From contig NZ_CP082909.1 of the NCBI RefSeq assembly GCF_023822025.1, positions 682,001 through 746,000 of the forward strand: a DNA stretch of 64,000 nt, given 5' to 3'. This document shows positions 16,642 through 24,576 of this stretch, piece by piece. This DNA is from Endozoicomonas sp. 4G (lineage in GTDB: Bacteria; Pseudomonadota; Gammaproteobacteria; Pseudomonadales; Endozoicomonadaceae). The notes beneath the pieces were generated by a model. The model saw only the letters and a program-made list of their open reading frames with translations, made no database searches and was not told the DNA's origin. Positions within the stretch are counted from its first letter, which is position 1; each line of letters starts with the position of its first letter. Both the position numbers and the translations under genes were made by a program.

Positions 16642-17589
16642 TTAGCCCTGATGGTCACACTGCTGCACTTTGTTTTTTTTGGGTCTCTGGCCGACAGGCA
16701 GGTGGGTCTGTTTGTGCCTTGTCAGATGGCACGACTGGTCGGTGCTGTAGTCGCAGCCCTGGTGGTCACACTGGTGCACCTTGGGTCTCTGGTCGGCAGA
16801 CAGGTGGGTCTGTTTGTGATTTTGCAGATTGCACTTCTGGTCGCTCCTGTAGTTGCAGCCCTTGTGCCCACACTGATGCACCTTGGTTCTCTGGTCGGCA
16901 GGCAGGTGGGTCTGCTTGTGCCTTTTCAGATTGCTCGTCCATCCGGTGGTGTAGTTGCAGCCATCATGGTCACACTGGTACATCTTGGATTTCTTGGGTT
17001 TCCGGTCGGCAGGCAGGTGGGTCTGTTTGTGTGTTTTCAGATGGATCACCTGATCGGTGCTGTAAGTGGTTGAGGTGGTTTCCAGATTGTTAGCAGAGTT
17101 TGCTTCTGTTACTTCTGTTACTTCTGTTACTTCTGTTACTTCTGTCTCTGACTCGGTGGCTATTTCATTGTTTGAAGTGGCGTCCTGCTCAATCATTTTC
17201 AGTCTCAGGGTCGCACAGTACTCACTGATTTCGTTTAATGCCCGAAAAGGGTCAGGTGTCGTGTTTATACACTGAACATCCGTTTCGGTATCAGTTTCGT
17301 CTTCTTCAGAATGGTTGTCGCTATTGTCATCAGAGGTGCCGTTGTCTTCGGTGCCACTGTCTTCGCTGTAGGCACTATCACCAGAGGCTGCTCGGCTGTA
17401 AGCCTTAGCTTCGATGCCATTCCTGGACGAGGCTTCGATAAAGAGCTTCGGGGTGTTGATAAGCGCCTTGCCAGCAGCCAGAACGAAGAGTAAAGACAGA
17501 CTGTTTTCCTGAGCGTAGCCGTAGCCATTGAAGCAATGCACAGAAAAGGTAATGGCCAAGGTCAAAATCAATGGTTTTTTGAATAGCAA
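16642..17589 (-). CDS. ZF13: truncated member, 3 fingers, no tail
   Basis: The frame ends early after CDHQG in what should be finger 4, where a deletion of about 32 bp joins GGC to TAAGAGG and creates a stop. Three intact fingers remain (WTSNLKR, QKCNLQN, QSCHLTR) and the NLS-like tail is lost. The start chosen is the TTG at 17587-17589, which gives the family signal peptide and a 99-bp spacer; the frame is open to another TTG at 17640, but that lies in the conserved spacer. A 9-bp micro-repeat codes for TEVTEVTEVTEVTEAN. Probably a broken gene, though the exported product could persist. Confidence 0.8.
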   Translation of the reverse strand: MLFKKPLILTLAITFSVHCFNGYGYAQENSLSLLFVLAAGKALINTPKLFIEASSRNGIEAKAYSRAASGDSAYSEDSGTEDNGTSDDNSDNHSEEDETDTETDVQCINTTPDPFRALNEISEYCATLRLKMIEQDATSNNEIATESETEVTEVTEVTEVTEANSANNLETTSTTYSTDQVIHLKTHKQTHLPADRKPKKSKMYQCDHDGCNYTTGWTSNLKRHKQTHLPADQRTKVHQCGHKGCNYRSDQKCNLQNHKQTHLSADQRPKVHQCDHQGCDYSTDQSCHLTRHKQTHLPVGQRPKKNKVQQCDHQG

Positions 17590-17688
17590 GGCCCGGCTTC
17601 CCAGTCGTTGAACTGTTTGTTGGAAAATCAGGTTAGTCAAAACCTGGAGAGAGGGCGGAGGTTTCTTCGAGGCGGGTTGGGAGATGGA

Positions 17689-19359
17689 TCATTCTTTATC
17701 ATTCTTCTTTCTTTTCTTGTTAAAGGGCGGCTGGTCATACGCTTTCCTTTTGGGTCTCTCGAGTCTCTGGTCGGCAGGCAGGTGGGTCTGCTTATGCTTT
17801 CTCAGGTCTTCCGCCCGGTAGGTACGGTAGCTGCAGCCCTCATAATCACACTGGTGCGCCCTGGGTCTCTGGTCGGCAGGCAGGTGGGTCTGTTTGTGCT
17901 TTTTCAGACTGGGGCTGTGGTCGGTCCTGTAGTTGCAGCCCTCATGATCACACTGATGCACCCTGATTCTCTGTTCGGCAGGCAGGTGGGTCTGTTTGTG
18001 CTTTTTTAGATGTTCCTTCCGGGCGGTGCTGTAGTGGCAGCCCTCATGGTCACACTGGTGCACCTTGGGTCTTATGGGTCTCTGGTCGGCAGGCAGGTGG
18101 ATCTGCTTATGCTTTTTCAGGTCGCTCGCCCGGTCGGTGCTGTAATCGCAGTCCTCATGGTCACACTGGTGCAGTTTGGGTCTCTGGTCAGCAGGCAGGT
18201 GGATCTGTTTGTGTATTTTCAGAATGGTCCTGTGGTCGGTCCTATAGTTGCAGCCCTCATGATCACACTGATGCACCCTGGGTCTCTGGTCAGCAGGCAG
18301 GTGGGTCTGTTTGTGCTTTTTTAGATGGTCCTTCCGGGCGGTGCTGTAGTGGCAGCCCTCGTGGTCACACTGGTGTATCTTGGGTTTCCTGGGTCTCTGG
18401 TCAGCAGGCAGATGGGTCTGTTTGTGCTTGTTCAGGTGGTGCACATAGCTGGTGCTGTGGTTGCAGCCCTCATGGTCACAATGGTGCACCTTGGGTCTTA
18501 TGGGTCTTTGGTCGGCAGGCAGGTGGATCTGTTTGTGCTTGTTCAGATTGCTCTTACGGTCGGAGTTGTAGTCGCAGCCCTCATGGTCACACTGGTGCAC
18601 CTTGGGTCTTATGGGTCTCTGGTCGGCAGGCAGGTGGGCCTGTTGGTGCGTTTTCAGAGGGTTCGTCTGATCGGTGCTGTGGGCAGTTGAGGTGATTTCC
18701 AGGTTGTTAGCATGGTTTGCATTGGTCACTTCTGCCTCTGACCCAGTGGCTATTTCATTGTCTGAAGTGGGCTCCTGGCTAATCATTTTCAGTCTCAGAG
18801 TCGCACAATACTCACTGATTTCGTTTAATGCTCGAAAAGGGTCAGGTGTTGTGTTTACACACTGAACATCCGTTTCGTCTTCTTCAGAAGCGGTGTCGCT
18901 GTTTTCATCAGAGCTACCGCTGTCTTCGGTGCCACTGTCTTCGCTGTAGGCACTATCATCAGAGGCTGCCCGGCTGTGAGCCTTAGCTTCGACGGCAGAA
19001 TCAGGAGAGACGCCAGTGGCAGGAGAAAAGCAAACTCGTGGTATATCGCTGTGGTATTCGTCGGATTCTTGTTTCAACTCCCACCATTTAATGGCCTCGC
19101 TCTCTTCTTCTTCGACCGGTATTGGGCCGGGGGAGTGAAGGCCAATTTTCAGGTTATTGTTGGCTATAAGCCTTATCCGGGTAGGTTGGTTATTTCCGAA
19201 GCATACTTGTGCTTGCAAGGGCTTCGGGGTATAGGTAAGCGCCTTGCCAACAGCCAGAGCGAAGAGCAAAGGCAACCCGTTGTCCTGAGCGTAGCCATTG
19301 AAGCAATGCACAGAAAAGGTAATGGCCAAGGTCAAAATCAATGGTTTTTTGAATAGCAA
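17689..19359 (-). CDS. ZF14: secreted 8-finger C2H2 protein
   Basis: Start set at the TTG at 17 codons into the longest frame (which opens at 19410), giving the usual signal peptide (LLFKKPLIL, cut near NGYA/QDN) and a 99-bp spacer. The N-terminal region includes VCFGNNQPTRIRLIANNNLKI-like and EAIKWWELKQE segments. A Cys-less remnant finger precedes helices RKSNLNK, YVHHLNK, RKDHLKK, HRTILKI, RASDLKK, RKEHLKK, HSPSLKK, RAEDLRK. Fingers 3-5 and 6-8 form a repeating pattern, suggesting an internal block duplication. Tail KRKAYDQPPFN, KKRKKNDKE. Confidence 0.9.
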   Translation of the reverse strand: MLFKKPLILTLAITFSVHCFNGYAQDNGLPLLFALAVGKALTYTPKPLQAQVCFGNNQPTRIRLIANNNLKIGLHSPGPIPVEEEESEAIKWWELKQESDEYHSDIPRVCFSPATGVSPDSAVEAKAHSRAASDDSAYSEDSGTEDSGSSDENSDTASEEDETDVQCVNTTPDPFRALNEISEYCATLRLKMISQEPTSDNEIATGSEAEVTNANHANNLEITSTAHSTDQTNPLKTHQQAHLPADQRPIRPKVHQCDHEGCDYNSDRKSNLNKHKQIHLPADQRPIRPKVHHCDHEGCNHSTSYVHHLNKHKQTHLPADQRPRKPKIHQCDHEGCHYSTARKDHLKKHKQTHLPADQRPRVHQCDHEGCNYRTDHRTILKIHKQIHLPADQRPKLHQCDHEDCDYSTDRASDLKKHKQIHLPADQRPIRPKVHQCDHEGCHYSTARKEHLKKHKQTHLPAEQRIRVHQCDHEGCNYRTDHSPSLKKHKQTHLPADQRPRAHQCDYEGCSYRTYRAEDLRKHKQTHLPADQRLERPKRKAYDQPPFNKKRKKNDKE

Positions 19360-19458
19360 GGCCCGGCTTCCCAGTCGTTGAACTGTTTGTTGGAAAATCA
19401 GGTTAGTCAAAATCTGGAGAGAGGGCGGAGGTTTCTTCAGGGCGGGTTGGCAAGTGGA

Positions 19459-20814
19459 TCAGTTAGAGGGCGGCTGGTCATACGCTTTCCTTTTGGGTCT
19501 CTGGTCGGCAGGCAAGTGGGTCTGTTTGTGTGTTTTCAGACTGCCCCTGTTGTCGGTTCTGTAGTGGCAGCCCTCATGGTCACACTGATGCGCCTTGGGT
19601 CTGTGATCGGCAGGCACGTGGGTCCGTTTGTGCGTTTTCAGGTTGCTCGCATAGTCGGTGCTGTAGTTGCAGCCTTCATGTTCACACTGGTGCACCTTGG
19701 CTCTCTTGGCTCTCTGGTCGGCAGGTAAGTGGGTCTGTTTGTGCGTTTTCAGATTGCCCGTACGGTCTGAGATGTAGTTGCAGCCCTCATAGTCACACTG
19801 GTGCAACTTGAGTCTCTGGTCGGCAGGCAGATGGGTCTGCTTATGCTTTTTCAGATCGAACGCCCGGCAGGTGCGGTAGCAGCAGCCCTCATGGTCACAA
19901 TGCAGCCTGGCTCTCTTGGCTCTCTGGTCAGTAGGCAGGTGGGTCTGATTGTGTATTTTCAGGCTGCCTCGGTGGTCGGTTCTGTAGTTGCAGCCCTCAT
20001 GGTCACACCGGTGCACCTTGGGTCTCTGGTCAGCAGGCAGGTGGATATGTTGGTGCATTTTCAGATGGTGCGTGTTATGGGTGCTGTAGCCGCAGCCCTC
20101 ATAGTTACACTGGTGAATCCTGGGTCTTTTGGGTCTCTGGTTGGCAGGCAGGTGGATCTGTTGGTGCCTTTTAAGATGGTTCGTGTAGTGGGTGCTGTAG
20201 CCGCAGCCCTCATGGTCACAATGGTGTACTTTGGTTCTCTTGGATTTCTGGTTGGCAGGCAGGTGGAACTGTTTGTGTGTTTTCTGATGGCCCGGCTGGT
20301 CGGTACTGTGAGCAGTTGAGGTGATTTCCAGGTTGTTAGCAGAGTTTGCATTGGTTACTTCCGCCTCTGGCCCAGTGGTTTTTTCACTGTCTGAAGTGGA
20401 CTCCTGGCTAATCATTTTCAGTCTCAGAGTCGCACAATACTCACTGATTTCATTTAATGCTCGAAAAGGGTCAGGTGTCGTGTTTACACACTGAACATCC
20501 GTTTCGTCTTCTTCAGAAGGGGGGTCGCTGCTTTCATCCGAGGTGCCGCTGTCTTCGGTGCCGCTGTCTTCGGTGCCACTGTCTTCGGTGCCACTGTCTT
20601 CGGTGCCACTGTCTTCGCTGTAGGCACTATCATCAGAGGCTGTCGGGCTGTGAGCCTTAGCTGCGACGGCAGAATCAGGAGAGACGCCAGTGGCAGGAAA
20701 AAAGCAATAGCGAGTATTTGACTTTAAGAGTGGCTTTAAGAGGATGTCATCACCGAAGCAATGCACAGAAAAGGCCATGGCCAAGGTAAAAATCAATGGT
20801 TTTTTGGATAACAA
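19459..20814 (-). CDS. ZF15: 7-finger C2H2 protein, half of the NLS-like tail deleted
   Basis: 451 residues. The signal peptide runs from AFSVHC directly into FGDDILLKP, so the usual cleavage site (NGHA/QEN) is missing and export is doubtful. The acidic tract holds five GTEDS-type 15-bp repeats. Helices: YTNHLKR, NTHHLKM, HRGSLKI, RAFDLKK, RTGNLKT, YASNLKT, NRGSLKT. The protein ends KRKAYDQPPSN: an in-frame deletion of about 27 bp removed the KKRKK half of the tail while the usual TGA remains. TTG start. This is a natural tail-deletion variant. Confidence 0.9.
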   Translation of the reverse strand: MLSKKPLIFTLAMAFSVHCFGDDILLKPLLKSNTRYCFFPATGVSPDSAVAAKAHSPTASDDSAYSEDSGTEDSGTEDSGTEDSGTEDSGTSDESSDPPSEEDETDVQCVNTTPDPFRALNEISEYCATLRLKMISQESTSDSEKTTGPEAEVTNANSANNLEITSTAHSTDQPGHQKTHKQFHLPANQKSKRTKVHHCDHEGCGYSTHYTNHLKRHQQIHLPANQRPKRPRIHQCNYEGCGYSTHNTHHLKMHQHIHLPADQRPKVHRCDHEGCNYRTDHRGSLKIHNQTHLPTDQRAKRARLHCDHEGCCYRTCRAFDLKKHKQTHLPADQRLKLHQCDYEGCNYISDRTGNLKTHKQTHLPADQRAKRAKVHQCEHEGCNYSTDYASNLKTHKRTHVPADHRPKAHQCDHEGCHYRTDNRGSLKTHKQTHLPADQRPKRKAYDQPPSN

Positions 20815-20913
20815 GGCCTGGCTTCCCAGTCGTTGAACTGTTTATTGGTATCTCAGGTTAGTCAAAATCTGAAAAGAGGCCGGAGGTTTCTTTGAGCTGA
20901 GCTGGAAGACGGA

Positions 20914-23010
20914 TCATTCTTTACCACCCTTTTTTCTTTTTCGGTTATATGGCGGTTGGTCATACGCTTTTCGTTTGGTTCTCTGGTTAGTAGGCAAGTG
21001 GATCTGTTTGTGCCTTTTCAGATTGTTTACATAGTCAGTAATGTAGTCGCAGCCCTCGTGGTCACACTGGTGCACTTTGGGTCTCTTGGGCCTCTGGTCG
21101 GCAGGCAAGTGGGTCTGTTTGTGTTTTTTCAGATTGTCCGTCTGATCGCAGCTGTAGTTGCAGCCCTCATGGTCACACTGGTGCACTCTGGGTCTCTGGC
21201 CAGGAGGCAGGTGGGTCTGTTTGTGCCTTTTCAGATTACACACCTGATTACTGCTGTAGTCGCAGCCCTCATAATCACAGTGGTGCAGCTTGAATATCTT
21301 GAGCCTCTGGTCGGCCGGCAGGTGGGCCAGCTTGTGCGTTTTCAGATGACCTATGTGATCGGTGCTGTAGTTACAGCTCTCATGATCACACTGGTGCCTC
21401 ATGACTCTCTGATCGACAGGCAGATGGGTCTGTTTGTGCTTTTTCAGACTGCACGCTTGATGGCTGCTGTAGTTGCAGCCCTCGTGGTCACACTGGTGCA
21501 CCTTGGCTCTCTGGTTGGTAGTCAGGTGGATCTGTTTGTGTGCTTTCAGATTGAACTTATGGTCGCTGCTGTAATTGCAGCCCTCATGGTCACACTTGTG
21601 CACCTTGACTCTCTGATCGGCAGGCAGATGGGTCCGTTTGTGCCTTTTCAGATGGCCCGCCAGCAGACTTTTGTAGTTGCAGCCCTTATGGTGACACTGG
21701 TGCACCTTGGGCATCCTGGGTCTCTTGGGTCTCTGGTCAGCAGGCCGGTGAGTCTGTTTGTGCTTTGTCAGATGGCTCTTGTAGTTGGTGCTGTAATTGC
21801 AGCCCTCATGGTTACACTGCAACCTGAGTCTCTGTTGGGCAGGCAAGTGGATCTGTTTGTGCATTTTCAAATTGCCTGCCAGATAAGTGCTGTAGTTGCA
21901 GCCCTCATGGTTACATTGCAAATTGAGTCTCTGTTGGACAGGCAAGTGGATCTGTTTGTGTTTTTTCAGATTGCCTGGCAGATCGGTGCAGTAGTTGCAG
22001 CCCTCATGGTCACACTGGTGCCTCCTGACTCTCTGGTCGGCAGGCAGATGGGTCTGTTTGTGCAATTTCAGATTGGTTGCATACTCGGTGCAGTAGCTGC
22101 AGCCCTCATGGTCACACTGGTACACCTTGAATATTTTGGGTCTCTGGTCGGCAGGCAGATGGGTCTTTTTGTGCGTTTTCAGATAGTTCGCCCGGTCGCT
22201 GCTGTAGTCGCAGCCTTCATGGTCACACTGATGCGGCCTGGGTCTCTGCTCAGCAGGCATGTGGGTCTGTTTGTGCTTTTTCAGATTGCCCTTGTGGTCG
22301 GTGTTGTAGTCGCAGCCTTCGTGGTCACACTGGTGCGGCTTAGGTCTCTGCTCAGCAGGCATGTGGGTCTGTTTGTGCTTTTTCAGATTGCCGCTGTGGT
22401 CGGTGCTGTAGTTGCAACCCTCATGCTCACACCGGTGCGCCCTGACTCTGTGGTTGGCAGGCAGGTGGGTCTGTTTGTCGGTTGACTCAATGGGCATTTC
22501 ACTGTCTGAAATGAACTCCTGATTCATCATATTCTGTCTCAGGGTCGCACAATACTGACTGAATTCATTTAATGCCTGAAAAGGGTCAACTGTCGTGTTT
22601 ACACACTGAGCATTAGTTTCAGTATTAGTGTCGTCTTCGTCAGAAAGGTTGTTGCTGCTTTCATCAGAGGAGCCGCTGTCTTCACTGCCACTGTCTTCAC
22701 TGCCACTGTCTTCGCTGTAGGCACTATCATCAAAGGCTGCCCGGCTGCGAGCCTTAGCTTCGACGGCAGAATCAGGAGAGACGCCAGTGGCAGGAAAAAA
22801 GCAATAGCGAGTATTTGACTTTAAGATTGGCTTTAAGAGGATGTCATCACCGAAGCAAGCTCGTGGCATATCGCTATGGTTTTCGTCGGATTCTTGCTTC
22901 AACTCCCACCATTCAATGGCCTCACTCTCTTCTTCTGGTTCCGGTAGCGCATCCCGGTACACAGAAAAGGCCATGACCAAGGTCAAAATCAATGGTTTTT
23001 TGGATAACAA
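20914..23010 (-). CDS. ZF16: longest member, 14 fingers
   Basis: 698 residues. The signal peptide is shortened: AFSVY joins directly to RDALPEPEEE, so any cleavage would be near RDA/LP. Then come EAIEWWELKQES, CFGDDILLKP and the acidic tract; the conserved block is the LRQNMMNQEF type of ZF01-ZF04. Helices: HSGNLKK, HKGNLKK, RANYLKT, YATNLKL, LPGNLKK, LAGNLKM, YKSHLTK, LAGHLKR, HKFNLKA, QACSLKK, HIGHLKT, QVCNLKR, QTDNLKK, YVNNLKR. At three bases per finger, 14 fingers could in principle span about 42 bp. Tail KRKAYDQPPYNR, KRKKGGKE. TTG start. Confidence 0.92.
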   Translation of the reverse strand: MLSKKPLILTLVMAFSVYRDALPEPEEESEAIEWWELKQESDENHSDMPRACFGDDILLKPILKSNTRYCFFPATGVSPDSAVEAKARSRAAFDDSAYSEDSGSEDSGSEDSGSSDESSNNLSDEDDTNTETNAQCVNTTVDPFQALNEFSQYCATLRQNMMNQEFISDSEMPIESTDKQTHLPANHRVRAHRCEHEGCNYSTDHSGNLKKHKQTHMPAEQRPKPHQCDHEGCDYNTDHKGNLKKHKQTHMPAEQRPRPHQCDHEGCDYSSDRANYLKTHKKTHLPADQRPKIFKVYQCDHEGCSYCTEYATNLKLHKQTHLPADQRVRRHQCDHEGCNYCTDLPGNLKKHKQIHLPVQQRLNLQCNHEGCNYSTYLAGNLKMHKQIHLPAQQRLRLQCNHEGCNYSTNYKSHLTKHKQTHRPADQRPKRPRMPKVHQCHHKGCNYKSLLAGHLKRHKRTHLPADQRVKVHKCDHEGCNYSSDHKFNLKAHKQIHLTTNQRAKVHQCDHEGCNYSSHQACSLKKHKQTHLPVDQRVMRHQCDHESCNYSTDHIGHLKTHKLAHLPADQRLKIFKLHHCDYEGCDYSSNQVCNLKRHKQTHLPPGQRPRVHQCDHEGCNYSCDQTDNLKKHKQTHLPADQRPKRPKVHQCDHEGCDYITDYVNNLKRHKQIHLPTNQRTKRKAYDQPPYNRKRKKGGKE

Positions 23011-23109
23011 GGTCTGGCTTCCCAGTCGTTGAACTGTTTATTGGTATCTCAGGTTAGTCAAAATCTGGAAAGAGGTCGGAGGTTTCTTTTAGGTGGGTTG
23101 GGAGGGGGA

Positions 23110-24477
23110 TCATTCTTGATCACTCTTCTTTCTTTTCTTGTTAGATGACGGCTGGTCATGCGCTTTTCTTTTGGGTCTCTTGAGTCTCTGGTCGGCAGGC
23201 CGGTGGGTCTGTTTGTGTTTTTTCAGACTGCCCCTGTTGTCGGTTCTGTAGTGGCAGCCCTCATGGTCACACTGGTGCACCTTGGGTCTCTGGTCGGCAG
23301 GTAGATGGGTCAGTTTGTGTGTTTTCAGACTGCCCTTGTTGTCGGTTCTGTAGTGGCAGCCCTCATGGTCACACTGGTGCACCTTGAATCTTTTGGGTCT
23401 CTGGTCGGCAGGCAGATGGGTCAGTTGGTGCGTATTCAGGCTGCCCCGGTGGTCGGTTCTGTAGTGGCAGCCCTCATGGTCACACTGGTGCACCTTGAAT
23501 CTTTTGGGTCTCTGGTCGGCAGGCAGATGGGTCAGTTGGTGCGTTTTCAGGCTGCTCCGGTGGTCGGTTCTGTAGTGGCAGCCCTCATGCCCACACTGGT
23601 GCACCTTGGGTCTTTGGTCGGCAGGCAGGTGGATCCGTTTGTGCGTTTTCAGATTGTCCGCACGGTCTGTGCTGTAGTTACAGCCTTCATGTTCACACTG
23701 GTGGACTCTGGCTCTCTTGGCTCTCTTGGGTCTCTGGTCGGCAGGTAAGTGGGTCTGTTTGTGCGTTATCAGATTGCCCGCACGGTCTGTGCCGTAGTCG
23801 CAGCCCTCATGGTTACACTGGTGCAACTTGAGTCTCTGGTTGGCAGGCAGGTGGGTCTGCTTATGCTTTTTCAGGTCGAACGTCCGGCAGGTGCTGTAGC
23901 AGCAGCCCTCATGGTCACACTGCAGTCTGGCTCTCTTGGCTCTCTGGCCGGCAGGCAGGTGGGTCTGTTTGTGCGTTTTCAGAGGGTTCGCCTGGTCGGT
24001 GCTGTAAGTAGTTGAGGTGGTTTCCGAGTTGTTAGCAGAGTCTGCATTAGTCACTTCTGTCTCTGACCTAGTGGGTATTTCACTGTCTGAAGTGGACTCC
24101 TGGCTAACTATTTTCAGTCTCAGAGTCGTACAATACTCACTGATTTCGTTTAATTCTGGAAAAAAAACAGGTGTCGTGTTTATACACAGGACATCCGTTT
24201 CGGTATCAGTTTCGTTTTCTTCAGAAGGGTTGTCGCTGTTTTCATCAGAGGTGCCGTTGTCTTCGGTGCCACTGTCTTCGCTGTAGGCACTATCATCAGA
24301 GGCTGCCCGGCTGTGAGCCTTAGCTTCGACGGCAGAATCAGGAGAGACGCCAGTGGCAGGAGAAAAGCAATAGCGAGTATTTGACTTTAAGAGTGGCTTT
24401 AAGAGGATGTCATCACCGAAGCAATGCACAGAAAAGGCCATGGTCAAGGTCAAAATCAATGGTTTTTTGGATAACAA
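23110..24477 (-). CDS. ZF17: 7-finger C2H2 protein
   Basis: 455 residues. Like ZF15 its signal peptide is fused to CFGDDILLKP with no clear cleavage site. The conserved block is altered (CINTTPVFFPELNEISEYCTTL), where most members have DPFRALN. Helices: RTFDLKK, RAGNLIT, RADNLKT, HRSSLKT, HRGSLNT, NKGSLKT, NRGSLKK. The last four are very similar (motif CHYRTD, linkers with RFKVHQ) and seem to be serial duplications. Tail KRKAHDQPSSN, KKRKKSDQE. TTG start. Confidence 0.91.
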   Translation of the reverse strand: MLSKKPLILTLTMAFSVHCFGDDILLKPLLKSNTRYCFSPATGVSPDSAVEAKAHSRAASDDSAYSEDSGTEDNGTSDENSDNPSEENETDTETDVLCINTTPVFFPELNEISEYCTTLRLKIVSQESTSDSEIPTRSETEVTNADSANNSETTSTTYSTDQANPLKTHKQTHLPAGQRAKRARLQCDHEGCCYSTCRTFDLKKHKQTHLPANQRLKLHQCNHEGCDYGTDRAGNLITHKQTHLPADQRPKRAKRARVHQCEHEGCNYSTDRADNLKTHKRIHLPADQRPKVHQCGHEGCHYRTDHRSSLKTHQLTHLPADQRPKRFKVHQCDHEGCHYRTDHRGSLNTHQLTHLPADQRPKRFKVHQCDHEGCHYRTDNKGSLKTHKLTHLPADQRPKVHQCDHEGCHYRTDNRGSLKKHKQTHRPADQRLKRPKRKAHDQPSSNKKRKKSDQE

Positions 24478-24576
24478 GGCCTGGCTTCCCAGTCGTTGAA
24501 CTGTTTATTGGTATCTCAGGTTAGTCAAAATCTGGAAAGAGGTCGGAGGTTTCTTTTAGGTGGGTTGGGAGGGGGA

